DNA from: Chryseobacterium pennae
Lineage (GTDB): Bacteria > Bacteroidota > Bacteroidia > Flavobacteriales > Weeksellaceae
Assembly (NCBI RefSeq): GCF_003385515.1
Contig: NZ_QNVT01000011.1
Coordinates: 1 to 64,000 of the forward strand
DNA: 64,000 nucleotides
Reading direction: 5' to 3'
The notes under the pieces were generated by a model that did not search any database, was not told the DNA's origin, and worked only from the letters and a program-made list of their open reading frames with translations. Made by a program: the position numbers and the translations under genes. Below, one piece after another: positions 28,543 to 36,762 of the stretch (position 1 is its first letter; every line of letters begins with the position of its first letter).

Positions 28543-30120
28543 ATGCAAGATTCATTAGTAGAATATGGAGCCCGAAGAGTGATTATTACCATCACAGCTA
28601 TTCTTTGTGCTCTGCTTGAAATTGTGGACTCCACGATTGTGAATGTTGCCCTTAATGAAATGAAGGGTAACCTGGGAGCTACACTTTCAGAAGTGGGCTG
28701 GGTGATTACGGCCTATGCCATCGGAAATGTAATTATCGTACCGATGACCAGCTGGCTTTCTCAGCAGTTTGGGCGTAGAAATTACTTTGCAGCTTCCATT
28801 ATCATATTTACCATATTTTCATTCCTCTGCGGAAATGCAACGAATATCTGGGAACTGGTATTTTTCAGACTGATGCAGGGAATTGGTGGGGGAGCTTTAT
28901 TGGTAACCTCACAGACGATCATTACGGAATCTTATCCGATTGAAAAAAGAAGTATGGCACAAGCCATTTATGGTCTTGGAGTAATTATTGGTCCTACACT
29001 GGGCCCGCCTCTTGGAGGGTATATTGTTGATAATTTCAGCTGGCCCTATATTTTCTATATTAATATCCCGATTGGAATTGCGGCAACTTTGATGACGCTG
29101 CAGTTTGTGAGAAGTCCGAAATATGCAGAAAAACGTAAAATTTCGGATGTTGACTGGATAGGTATTGCTTTGCTTGCAATAACAGTGGGATCATTACAAT
29201 TCATTCTGGAAAGAGGACATGAAGAAGACTGGTTTGCCAGTGGAATGATCGTAGCGTTTACCATAGCGGCTGTTTTAGGATTTATATTATTCCTTTGGCG
29301 GGAACTTACCTTTAAGTATCCGATTGTGGAGCTTAGGGTACTTAAAAACAGTAATTTAAGAATTGGAACAATGATGTCATTTGTACTCGGATTTGGGCTT
29401 TATGGGTCCACATTCATTGTTCCGCTGTATACTCAGAGTATTTTGGGCTGGACGGCACTTCAGTCAGGGGCATTGATGATTCCGGCTGCACTGACAACGG
29501 CCTTTATGATGCCTATCATTGGTAGATTATTGGCAAAAGGAGCTAAACAACAGATCCTGGTTTCATTAGGGCTATTTATCTTCTTTGTCTATAGTTTCTG
29601 GGGATACAAAATTCTAACTCCGGATACGAGTAAAGATGCCTTCTTCTGGATGCTGATTGTGAGGGGAGCAGGTTTGGGATTATTGTTTATTCCAATTACA
29701 TCTCTTTCATTAAGTACTCTGAAGGGGCAGGAAATTGGTCAGGGTGCTGCCTTTACCGGTATGATGAGACAGTTGGGTGGATCCTTTGGTATTGCAGCCA
29801 TCACTACTTTCATTGCTAATGCAGGCCAGACCTACAGAAATAACCTGATTTCCCATTTAGATGTCAACAGTTTTGATGTTCAGCAAAGACTGGCAGCCTT
29901 GAAGGCCAGTTTCATTGCAAAAGGAATGACTCCTGATGCTGCAATGAATGCTGCTTATAAAATGCTTGACCTCTCTGTTACCAAACAGGCAACAGTATTA
30001 TCTTATATGGATGTATTTCTTTACCTCGGCGTAATATTTTTAATATGTATTCCGTTTATCTTATTTATAAAAGAAAGAAAAAGTAAAGAAAAGATAGATT
30101 TAAGTGAAGCCATGCACTAA
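28543..30120 (+). CDS. DHA2 family efflux MFS transporter, EmrB/QacA-like
   Basis: A 525-residue inner-membrane drug:proton antiporter with 14 predicted helices. Helix 1 holds LEIVDSTIVNVAL (about residues 25-37), the DHA2 motif D1; ITESYPIEKRSMAQAIYGLG is the motif B/loop region; and GVIIGPTLGPPLGGYI is the antiporter motif C. Together with the fusion protein and TolC it forms an EmrAB-TolC type pump for hydrophobic drugs or metabolites. The substrate is not known. A terminator follows 11 bases later and ends the operon. Confidence 0.93.
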   Translation: MQDSLVEYGARRVIITITAILCALLEIVDSTIVNVALNEMKGNLGATLSEVGWVITAYAIGNVIIVPMTSWLSQQFGRRNYFAASIIIFTIFSFLCGNATNIWELVFFRLMQGIGGGALLVTSQTIITESYPIEKRSMAQAIYGLGVIIGPTLGPPLGGYIVDNFSWPYIFYINIPIGIAATLMTLQFVRSPKYAEKRKISDVDWIGIALLAITVGSLQFILERGHEEDWFASGMIVAFTIAAVLGFILFLWRELTFKYPIVELRVLKNSNLRIGTMMSFVLGFGLYGSTFIVPLYTQSILGWTALQSGALMIPAALTTAFMMPIIGRLLAKGAKQQILVSLGLFIFFVYSFWGYKILTPDTSKDAFFWMLIVRGAGLGLLFIPITSLSLSTLKGQEIGQGAAFTGMMRQLGGSFGIAAITTFIANAGQTYRNNLISHLDVNSFDVQQRLAALKASFIAKGMTPDAAMNAAYKMLDLSVTKQATVLSYMDVFLYLGVIFLICIPFILFIKERKSKEKIDLSEAMH

Positions 30121-30130
30121 ATTTTAATTA

Positions 30131-30159
30131 AAACCTTCGGAATTTCCGGAGGTTTTTTT
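30131..30159 (+). terminator. Terminator of the efflux operon
   Basis: AAACCTTCGG and CCGGAGGTTT pair around AATTT and run into a long T tract, directly after emrB. Confidence 0.8.
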
Positions 30160-30324
30160 GTTTAAAATGACAGTGGATTAAGGTTGCTCACATTGATTAT
30201 TCAGACTTCAATAACTTCCATCTTCCAGCCCCCTGCTTCCTTTCCAAATTTATTTATAAAAACAATATCACTTATTGGAGAATTTGTTTATTTTTTTTAG
30301 CTTTACAATACCAAATGAAAAAAT

Positions 30325-30561
30325 ATGAACAGAGTCCCTCATCCCTATAAAACCTTTTCAAAAGGTCCAGATTGGAGCAAAATAGTACAGTCTTATTTGT
30401 GATCCAATACTTAATACATAGTTTTCCATTACTTTCAGGCATCTTTTGTTACTAAAGTAAAGGCTGAAATTCCTATTTCTGAAATTCAACAAAGAAATAG
30501 AGCATACATGTTTTATGTATTCATTAATTATTTTAAATCAATACTGTATTTCATGATTTAA
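30325..30561 (+). pseudogene. Possible decayed small gene
   Basis: One reading frame from ATG at 30325 gives MNRVPHPYKTFSKGPDW and SKIVQSYL, meets TGA at 30400 and TAA at 30412, then continues in the same frame with ASFVTKVKAEIPISEIQ, NRAYMFYVFINYFKS and a stop at 30559. The composition looks coding on both sides of the two stops, which suggests a gene of about 78 codons broken by two nonsense changes. No family is recognised. Confidence 0.35.
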
Positions 30562-30606
30562 AAATATTTTTATCTACTGATGACCAGAACTTTATAAAAT
30601 TTAAGT

Positions 30607-31203
30607 ATGAATTCAATACAACTGCCGGAAACTTTTATGGCATTATCAGATTTCAGAAAAAATGATGTGTATCTTCCTGAAATGGATCAGGATCAGATCA
30701 TTTCAGATTTCTTTCCCGCAACATTTACAGAACTTACCCAGCGCCTTTCGGATATTACAGGAGCATTTTATGGTGGATTATTGAAACAGGCAGGTAAGCT
30801 TTACGGTGAAGAGGCTGTTAATGAACTTTCTACCGCCTTTATGTATGATCTCGGATCAAAAATGGCTTTGAGAAATCTGGAAACAAAACCAGGTTTGCAG
30901 CCAGGCATTGTGGCAATAGCAAAAATATTGATAGGAGCAGTTTTTACATCCAGTCCCGAATATAATTTTGATTTCAAAGAATTAAATGACCACAGAGTTG
31001 AACTACTGATTAAAGGAGTAGACCGCTACCACAAAATCACACAAAGTCTCCAGATCGCAGGACTGCTGAAGTGGCCGGTTATAGAACCTTTTATACAGGG
31101 AGCATGCGATACTATGGGACTGGATGTTTTACTTGAGATGAAAGTACTGAAACTGAATCCTGACAGCTCATGTGCCTACAAGGTAATTGTGACGGAGAAA
31201 TAG
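30607..31203 (+). CDS. Hypothetical protein, function unknown
   Basis: A 198-residue soluble, mainly helical protein with no signal peptide. Segments such as LSDITGAFYGGLLKQAGKLYG, read as one helix (about residues 48-68), and LLIKGVDRYHKI are visible. The arrangement faintly recalls the family of L-2-amino-thiazoline-4-carboxylic acid hydrolases and related ligand-binding proteins, but this is weak. It stands alone behind the possible pseudogene and in front of an intergenic repeat region. Function unknown. Confidence 0.5.
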   Translation: MNSIQLPETFMALSDFRKNDVYLPEMDQDQIISDFFPATFTELTQRLSDITGAFYGGLLKQAGKLYGEEAVNELSTAFMYDLGSKMALRNLETKPGLQPGIVAIAKILIGAVFTSSPEYNFDFKELNDHRVELLIKGVDRYHKITQSLQIAGLLKWPVIEPFIQGACDTMGLDVLLEMKVLKLNPDSSCAYKVIVTEK

Positions 31204-31212
31204 ATTTTGTTA

Positions 31213-31243
31213 AGATAAAAGATAAAAGATAAAAGATAAAAGA
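31213..31243. repeat. Short tandem repeat AGATAAA
   Basis: The 7-base unit AGATAAA occurs four times in a row plus a partial copy, directly after the stop codon of the gene ending at 31203. No spacer structure, so not a CRISPR array. Confidence 0.8.
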
Positions 31244-31284
31244 TCTTGTCGTTAAACAACAAATCCCCATACACGGATCTCAAC

Positions 31285-31350
31285 ATCAATAGGAGCGGGC
31301 TTTAGCCCGCTCTCATTATAAATCCTTATTCATTTGGCTTTAGCCAAAAC
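31285..31350. repeat. Double-hairpin repeat with TTTA loops, copy 1
   Basis: GAGCGGGC-TTTA-GCCCGCTC (31293-31312) is a perfect 8-bp hairpin. About 20 bases later, TTTGGC-TTTA-GCCAAA (31333-31348) forms a second hairpin with the same loop. The same pair is found at 56284-56334. It looks like a REP-like mobile palindromic element. Apart from the tandem repeat before it, the 300-base gap 31204-31503 holds nothing else. Confidence 0.75.
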
Positions 31351-31503
31351 CTAAGAATATTTGAATATATTCATTCAGCTATACCTTCATAGATTTTCAA
31401 TAGGAAAGGATATTGTATTTATGTCTATATTCCTATTTGGTGAAAATTAAACGGAATCAGTACAGGGGAAAACGATACATCATTTCATTGGTGAAGCCTA
31501 AAT

Positions 31504-32517
31504 TTAATTTACATTTTCTATCCACTCAATCCCACTGATGTCAATCAGTTTTAAAGTATGAATTTCATCTTTCTGAAGAATATCATCAATCCCAATATTT
31601 ACATCTGCCTTGGCACCTAATGGAATAATAAGACTATGTTTTCCCGGTTTTACTTTGGCCACATAATGGTTTTTAATACGGTCTTTAGAAAATTTTGAAA
31701 GCTCTTTATGATCGATTTCCTTTAAAATATTTCCGTTTTTATCCAGAATATGAATGCCAATGAGGAAAGATCCATATACATCGGCTCCTTCTGTTCTGTA
31801 AACCTCGAATGTTAACTCCGAATTATTATGGGAAATATTGGAAATTTCAAGTTTAGGTTTTACCGATTTATTATGCAGGGTTCCCCAAACACCGCCATGG
31901 AAATACTGATTGGTATAAAGGGTAAGCCCGAAAATCAATAGAGATCCGGCAAGTACAAATACCTTTGGCTGAGCAATAGGAAGAATTCCGGAACCCAGCC
32001 ACTGAAACCATTTTGTTTGAGTGAAAGGTTTATTTTTCTTTATAAAATAATCATCCAGAGAATATGCACCACTTCCCGTAAGGAACAGGACAAAACCACC
32101 TGCTACACCAAGAACACCAATTTGCCATTCATCCACACAGGTTGTTCCCAGCCATCCCGAACCTAATAAAATTCCCAGTGCAAGGCTGAGAATTCCTATA
32201 CTCATTAATCGGGTAAAGAGACCGAGAATGATAAATAATCCTACGATAGCTTCGATGATTGTAAAAGTCATCATAGATCTTTGTAAGGCATCCGGATGGG
32301 TAACCAGATATTCTATAATAGGTTTAATTCCCAGGGCATTGGGTAAAAAATGATTGAATTTTTCTCCGATATATCCCTTTTCATCGGGAATAAGCTTGTT
32401 TTCGAGGACAAGTCTGCGCCAGAAGGCTGAAAAATAGGTCCATCCGATAACCATTCGGAGTGATAAAGTATATAATCCGGCCAGGTCATAAGACTGGCTG
32501 TTTGTAGTATGTTTCAT
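31504..32517 (-). CDS. DoxD/DoxA-type thiosulfate:quinone oxidoreductase-like membrane protein
   Basis: A 337-residue protein in two parts. The N-terminal part (about residues 10-215) has about five membrane helices and a DoxX/DoxD-like pattern (SLRMVIGWTYFSAFWRRL, IIEAIVGLFIILGLFTR, LGTTCVDEWQIG). The C-terminal part (about 230-337) is a soluble beta domain resembling DoxA. In archaea DoxD and DoxA form thiosulfate:quinone oxidoreductase; in Bacteroidota they are often fused, and the actual activity is unproven. It lies 53 bases after the exported protein upstream, so the two may be one operon. Confidence 0.75.
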   Translation of the reverse strand: MKHTTNSQSYDLAGLYTLSLRMVIGWTYFSAFWRRLVLENKLIPDEKGYIGEKFNHFLPNALGIKPIIEYLVTHPDALQRSMMTFTIIEAIVGLFIILGLFTRLMSIGILSLALGILLGSGWLGTTCVDEWQIGVLGVAGGFVLFLTGSGAYSLDDYFIKKNKPFTQTKWFQWLGSGILPIAQPKVFVLAGSLLIFGLTLYTNQYFHGGVWGTLHNKSVKPKLEISNISHNNSELTFEVYRTEGADVYGSFLIGIHILDKNGNILKEIDHKELSKFSKDRIKNHYVAKVKPGKHSLIIPLGAKADVNIGIDDILQKDEIHTLKLIDISGIEWIENVN

Positions 32518-32570
32518 TGAAGTTAATATTGTATTGTAAAAAACTGATTTTTGATGGCTTAAATAAATTT

Positions 32571-32927
32571 TTAAACCAGATTCAATTTCAGTCTTTTAAA
32601 TAAAATATACTTCGGCGGGCTGTTTCCTGTGGTATACCCTGAATATTTATTAAAAAAGATAGTGCCTCCCTCTGTATTGTTTACTATAGCATTAAAATCT
32701 AAAAGAGATACTTTACATTTGTATTTTGCTTCAGCTTTTGAAATGGAAATCTTTGAGGAAGTAGTGGAAGTATCACAGTTTAAAGAAGGTCCGGATGTTA
32801 CCTTTACTTTGTTTAAACCACTGATATATTGAATGTCAAAAATATCAAGAACATCTCTTTTAACAGAACATGGTGACAATGAAAACACAAGAATAAGCAT
32901 CGTAATGATGGCTTTATAGGTCTTCAT
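32571..32927 (-). CDS. Hypothetical exported protein
   Basis: A 118-residue protein with a signal peptide (MKTYKAIITMLILVFSLSPC; the Cys could be a lipobox position, though SPC is not ideal). The mature part is short and mostly beta, with two cysteines near the middle (NCDTST and YKCKV). ATG at 32927 is chosen over an ATG seven codons upstream because the signal peptide begins here. A promoter lies just upstream inside the neighbouring hydrolase gene, and the DoxD-like gene follows. No family recognised. Confidence 0.6.
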   Translation of the reverse strand: MKTYKAIITMLILVFSLSPCSVKRDVLDIFDIQYISGLNKVKVTSGPSLNCDTSTTSSKISISKAEAKYKCKVSLLDFNAIVNNTEGGTIFFNKYSGYTTGNSPPKYILFKRLKLNLV

Positions 32928-32953
32928 ATGGATCTTGTTATCTGACATTCCTG

Positions 32954-32985
32954 CAAAACTACACTTTATTTTAATGTAAGTTCAA
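32954..32985 (-). promoter_or_regulatory. Promoter of the exported protein-DoxD unit
   Basis: On the minus strand TTG, a 21-base spacer and TAGTTTTG match the Bacteroidota consensus. The -33 part lies inside the 3' end of the alpha/beta hydrolase gene, so this unit can be transcribed on its own. Confidence 0.6.
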
Positions 32986-33880
32986 TAAATTTTAAAAATT
33001 CATCCTGCTGATCTACAAATAAATAGTGCGAACAGTTATCTATAAGTTTAAAATTCTTCTTTCCAACGGTATTCTTAAGAGTGTTCAGTTGCTTTTCGGA
33101 GAATATTCCGTCATTCTTTCCATACACCGCAAAAAGAGGGATACCTTTTCTTTTGATCTCTTTTAAAATAACGGTATTATCAAGATTGTTCAAAGGTTCA
33201 TTCTGGTAGAATTTGATAGGAGAATTGTGATTTCTGATATTATTTTTATAGAATTCACCAGCTTCATATTCCTCTCTCAGGCTTCTACTTTCCCGGGTAG
33301 GAGTAGGCATATTGAAAAAATTAAGTTTACTGGCAATTTCGTAGCATCTTTTTCGATAAATAGCGGAATTTTTATCCAGGTTTTCTATTTCGGAGATCTC
33401 TTTTAGCTGGGCAGGATCATTTTTAAAATGCTCTTTGGCCTGTTTCAAAATATGATCGTAGGTTTCCTGTTGGGTAAATAAAGCGCCTGCTAGTGTCAAC
33501 GTTTGTACTTTTTCCGGAAACTGATTGGTAAAAAGTGTACCGATGATCCCCCCAAAACTATGAGCTAGAATATGGGCTTTTGGGATATGATAAGTATGAT
33601 AAATCTGATTCAGATCTTCAAAACTTTCTTTGAAGGTCATTGTAGCTTTTTCATCTTTCGAGCGACCTTCACCACGTCTGTCATAGACAATAACATAAAA
33701 TCCTTTATCCGCAAGTTTCTGAGCTGTCGTTCCTTCGAATAGAGTGGCATTGCCGCTTGGTCCGCCGTGAATAAAAATAATGGCAGGGTTTTGTTGATTT
33801 CCATAAGCTTTTGAATAAATATTCTGAGCATGTATGGAAATTAAGAACAAAGAAAGGAGAAGGGAGAACATTGATTTCAT
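32966..33880 (-). CDS. Exported alpha/beta hydrolase
   Basis: A 304-residue secreted hydrolase. After the signal peptide (residues 1-19, ending IHAQ) comes the oxyanion segment FIHGGPSG (about 36-43), the nucleophile elbow AHSFGG (Ser 108), the acid position in VYGKNDGIF (about 256-264) and the histidine in NCSHYLF near the end. The cap domain is helical. The HGGPSG motif places it near the proline iminopeptidase-like (S33) branch, but the substrate cannot be stated. It acts in the periplasm or at the cell surface. Confidence 0.8.
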   Translation of the reverse strand: MKSMFSLLLSLFLISIHAQNIYSKAYGNQQNPAIIFIHGGPSGNATLFEGTTAQKLADKGFYVIVYDRRGEGRSKDEKATMTFKESFEDLNQIYHTYHIPKAHILAHSFGGIIGTLFTNQFPEKVQTLTLAGALFTQQETYDHILKQAKEHFKNDPAQLKEISEIENLDKNSAIYRKRCYEIASKLNFFNMPTPTRESRSLREEYEAGEFYKNNIRNHNSPIKFYQNEPLNNLDNTVILKEIKRKGIPLFAVYGKNDGIFSEKQLNTLKNTVGKKNFKLIDNCSHYLFVDQQDEFLKFIELTLK

Positions 33881-33954
33881 GGCTGATACTTTGGGATTGC
33901 TAATCTAGTTAATATTATTGAGGCGTCGAACGAAAAGTTGTTGGTTGGGGAATG

Positions 33955-34010
33955 TTGCCAACCACCCCGTCAAAAATTCTTTGAATTTTCGCCACCCCTC
34001 CAGCGGAGTG
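33955..34010. repeat. Palindromic intergenic repeat
   Basis: AAAATTC-TTT-GAATTTT (33973-33989) is a palindrome flanked by two CCACCCC blocks (33962-33968 and 33992-33998) and followed by CTCC-AGC-GGAG. This combination is a dispersed repeat type seen in many Flavobacteriia. Open frames across it are not genes. Confidence 0.6.
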
Positions 34011-34207
34011 GAATTTTGTATCTTCAATTGAGATTTTCAGAATCATTGGAAAAAATAATCCATTAATTAAAAAGCTTTTGAGAAGTTCTTTCGCACTTAA
34101 GAAACTTCCAGCCTCCATCTTCCTTTCCTAAAAAATCCTCCCTACTGACTAACAGTTGTCACAACCTTGTCTTATCTTTATCCCATTAAACTAAAAAAGA
34201 TACTTCA

Positions 34208-34768
34208 ATGAGTTATTGCTTAGCCATAGACGGAATGCAGCCTGAAAGCAGAAAGGAGCTGCACAAAAACTACCACGATAACTATTATGGATTTCCTATT
34301 CACGATGATAATGAATTGTTTGGAAGGCTTATTCTGGAAATCAATCAGGCAGGTTTAAGCTGGGAAACGGTTTTAAAGAAAGAAGAAAGTTTCAGAAAAG
34401 CTTATGATGACTTTAATATTCAAAAAATAGCAGCCTATACAGAAGAAGACCGTGAAAGACTTTTGAGCGACAGTGGAATTATCAGAAATAAACTGAAAGT
34501 AAATGCCGCTATTGAGAATGCAAAAACAATCATTGAACTGCAAAAAGATTTCGGTTCTTTTGAAAAATGGATAGAACATCACCATCCCAAAACATTACCG
34601 GAATGGATGAAACTGTTTAAGAAAACCTTCAAGTTTACAGGAGGAGAGATTGTAAATGAATTCCTGATGAGTACCGGATATTTGAAAGGGGCACATCATG
34701 AAACCTGTCCGATTCATGCAAAAGTATTAGAAGAGAAACCTTTGTGGAAAGTAGTGGAAAAGGATTAA
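34208..34768 (+). CDS. tag: DNA-3-methyladenine glycosylase I
   Basis: A 186-residue base-excision repair enzyme that removes 3-methyladenine from DNA. The Zn-binding residues are placed as in E. coli Tag: Cys 4 and an early His (HKNYHDNYYGFP), plus His and Cys in GYLKGAHHETCPIHAK near the C-terminus. LFGRLILEINQAGLSWETVL (about residues 38-57) is the signature helix region with the conserved Trp. Length is normal. It is monocistronic. Confidence 0.95.
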   Translation: MSYCLAIDGMQPESRKELHKNYHDNYYGFPIHDDNELFGRLILEINQAGLSWETVLKKEESFRKAYDDFNIQKIAAYTEEDRERLLSDSGIIRNKLKVNAAIENAKTIIELQKDFGSFEKWIEHHHPKTLPEWMKLFKKTFKFTGGEIVNEFLMSTGYLKGAHHETCPIHAKVLEEKPLWKVVEKD

Positions 34769-34793
34769 AAGGTTTGTACTATAAAATTTAACA

Positions 34794-34893
34794 CAAAAGT
34801 CACAAAAGAACTAATCACTTAAGTAATTTGAAGTGAGAAGCTTTGTATATAAAAGTTCTAAAGTGTATAAGCGTAAAGCTTTTGTGGCTTTTG
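34794..34893. repeat. Inverted repeat after tag
   Basis: CAAAAGTCACAAAAG (34794-34808) pairs with CTTTTGTGGCTTTTG (34879-34893) with one mismatch, and a smaller CACTT/AAGTG pair lies inside. The 100-base element is probably a dispersed palindromic repeat; it can fold after the tag gene. Confidence 0.6.
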
Positions 34894-34947
34894 ACTTCGT
34901 GGGATAGTGTCTAACAGGAGATAATCTTCGATTTATGGTGTAGAATA

Positions 34948-35328
34948 TTATTCCTTGTTATGGATGTCTTTTGCTATCAGTTCTTTATGTTCTATTCCCC
35001 ATTTCTCAAACTCAAGAATAATATGTTTCAGCTTATAACCAATTTCTGTTAATTCATATTCAACCCGGGGCGGAACTTCAGCATACACGGTTCTTGTGAT
35101 GATCTTATCTTCTTCCAGCCTTCGAAGTTGTAGCGTAAGCATACGTTCTGTAATGTTCTGAAGACTTTTCTTCAATTCACCAAATCTCATCTTACCATTA
35201 ATGAGATAACAGCAGATAGCCAATGCCCATTGTCCACCGACGATATTCGATGCATAAATCTCCGGACATTCATCTGCAAGGGCTTTTTTATTGGCAAAAT
35301 TGGTTGAGGTTTCTTTTATTTTAGTCAT
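34948..35328 (-). CDS. HxlR family transcriptional regulator
   Basis: A 126-residue winged-helix regulator. ASNIVGGQWALAICCYLING (about residues 26-45) is the start of the HxlR DNA-binding domain, followed by RFGELKKSLQNITERMLTLQ and LRRLEEDKIITRTVY with the wing PPRVEYELTEIG. HxlR proteins often sense reactive electrophiles or quinones. It is transcribed away from a quinone-reductase-like gene. An inverted repeat over its own start codon suggests that it controls itself and its neighbour. Confidence 0.93.
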   Translation of the reverse strand: MTKIKETSTNFANKKALADECPEIYASNIVGGQWALAICCYLINGKMRFGELKKSLQNITERMLTLQLRRLEEDKIITRTVYAEVPPRVEYELTEIGYKLKHIILEFEKWGIEHKELIAKDIHNKE

Positions 35329-35400
35329 TACTTACATTTTTTATAGTACCCTACAATAGGTTGCTAATGTACGAAATGTAAGTAATGTGTAGTAATTTTG
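35328..35400. promoter_or_regulatory. Divergent operator and promoter of hxlR and the oxidoreductase
   Basis: TTACTTACATTT (35328-35339) and AAATGTAAGTAA (35374-35385) form a perfect 12-bp inverted repeat. The left arm overlaps the hxlR start codon. The right arm lies just before TAATTTTG (35393-35400), a -7 element for the + strand gene that starts at 35420. A regulator bound to both arms would block both promoters. Confidence 0.7.
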
Positions 35401-35419
35401 CAGTAGAAATTTAAACATA

Positions 35420-36007
35420 ATGAAGACTTTAGTGATTGTCACGCACCCTGAAATTGAAAAATCTGTCATCAATAAAAGATGGATTGAAGAATTAAAAAAA
35501 TACCCTGAAAAATACACAGTACATCAATTATACAAAGCATATCCCGACGGAAAAATTAATGTAGCAAAAGAACAGGAACTGATGGAATCTCATGATACTA
35601 TTGTATTCCAGTTTCCTTTCTATTGGTTCAGTAGTCCGCCACTCTTTAAACAATGGCTGGATGAGGTTATTTTACATGGTTGGGCTTACGGAAGTAACAG
35701 TGGATATAAACTGGCAGGGAAGAAAATGACTTTGGCTGTTACGGCCGGAATTGATGAAGAAGAATATGCTGCTTCAGGAAAATATAAATATACTATGAAG
35801 GAACTTCTCAGACCTTATGAGCTGACCTTTGATTATATTAAAGCACAATATGAAGAACCTTTTGTTTATTATGGGATAGAACGCGATCCTTCGGATGAGT
35901 GGATTGGAAAGAGTGTTCCTATGTACCTTGATTTTTTAGATGCTCTTTCGGTCAATAACTGTGGTCAAGATAAATTGGTCCTTGATAGCTGCCAAGATTC
36001 TCTTTAA
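35420..36007 (+). CDS. NAD(P)H-dependent oxidoreductase, KefF/YwrO-like flavoprotein
   Basis: A 195-residue flavodoxin-fold quinone reductase. It begins with MKTLVIVTHPEIEKSVINKR, with the FMN-binding start, and has VFQFPFYWFSSPPLFKQWLD (about residues 64-83) and WAYGSNSGYKLAGKKM, the active-site and FMN loops of the family. It reduces quinones or related electrophiles with NAD(P)H. Members of the family usually end near YLDFLDAL; here about 20 more residues (SVNNCGQDKLVLDSCQDSL) follow and the gene overlaps the convergent gene by 56 bases, as if its normal stop has been lost. Probably regulated by the divergent HxlR. Confidence 0.9.
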   Translation: MKTLVIVTHPEIEKSVINKRWIEELKKYPEKYTVHQLYKAYPDGKINVAKEQELMESHDTIVFQFPFYWFSSPPLFKQWLDEVILHGWAYGSNSGYKLAGKKMTLAVTAGIDEEEYAASGKYKYTMKELLRPYELTFDYIKAQYEEPFVYYGIERDPSDEWIGKSVPMYLDFLDALSVNNCGQDKLVLDSCQDSL

Positions 36008-36707
36008 TTTTCATCATTATATCAGGAATATATTCATAGCCGCCTTCAAGAAGATGTTTCATTTCATCACGATACAAATAATCAGAGTATTGAAGATAGG
36101 TGTTTAGGTGTTTTTCTGTGCTGATATGCAGATTAAAAGAAGCATCAAACCGTGAGATTTCAAGTGATTTTCTCATTTCCTCTACGTCAGGTGATTTTTG
36201 GAAAACAGCTGCTTTAAAAGAAAGAAGAATAAGGTAATCAACCATAAGAAGAAGTTCATCACTGCTTAAAATACTATCAATGGTCAATTTGGGAGAAGTA
36301 TCAAGAAGTGGAATATAAAATTCCTCAATTCCCATGGCTGTAACTGAAAAGAGTAAGGGAACTTCATAACGGGTAGTCAGATGCCAGATACTGACGAATC
36401 CATGATTAGCAAAGATTTCTTCGTTGCCATCATGATCATTCTGATAATACCAGGTAAACCAATCGAAAAGAGCTGTAAATTCGTTATTTTCTAAGGTATA
36501 ATCTTCTTGCTGAAGTTTTAGCATAAGCTTTTCATAGAATATTCCTGAAAATTCTCTTTCGCTTTTCAGAAAATCCCGGAAGGTTCCAAAACTTTTATTA
36601 ATGACTTCTAAAAATACATCAGGAAGACTTGTGTCTGAAATTTTCGGATACAGGTTTTCTCTGATCTTTGCTTTATCCAGTCTGTAAAATTCTATAAATC
36701 CACCCAT
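35952..36707 (-). CDS. Hypothetical protein
   Basis: A 251-residue soluble, acidic, mainly helical protein with no signal peptide or membrane segment. No motif of a known family is recognised; the segment ALFDWFTWYYQNDHDGNEEI (about residues 81-100) is rich in aromatic residues. It is the last of four genes in a row on the minus strand (patatin, DUF2199, and two unknowns), with spacings of 39, 1 and 55 bases, so a shared role is possible. Its 3' end overlaps the convergent oxidoreductase by 56 bases. Confidence 0.5.
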   Translation of the reverse strand: MGGFIEFYRLDKAKIRENLYPKISDTSLPDVFLEVINKSFGTFRDFLKSEREFSGIFYEKLMLKLQQEDYTLENNEFTALFDWFTWYYQNDHDGNEEIFANHGFVSIWHLTTRYEVPLLFSVTAMGIEEFYIPLLDTSPKLTIDSILSSDELLLMVDYLILLSFKAAVFQKSPDVEEMRKSLEISRFDASFNLHISTEKHLNTYLQYSDYLYRDEMKHLLEGGYEYIPDIMMKIKENLGSYQGPIYLDHSY

Positions 36708-36762
36708 TGTTCTTATTGATATGTGATTTTAAGATAAGTTCTGAAATTTTGTAATTTATTAC

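Noticed and set aside
31213..31243. Tandem AGATAAA units as a possible CRISPR array
   Set aside because: The units are seven bases long with no spacers and no cas genes nearby.
33915..34118. A 67-codon minus-strand frame before tag
   Set aside because: It is made almost entirely of the dispersed palindromic repeat (CCACCCC blocks and AAAATTC palindrome).
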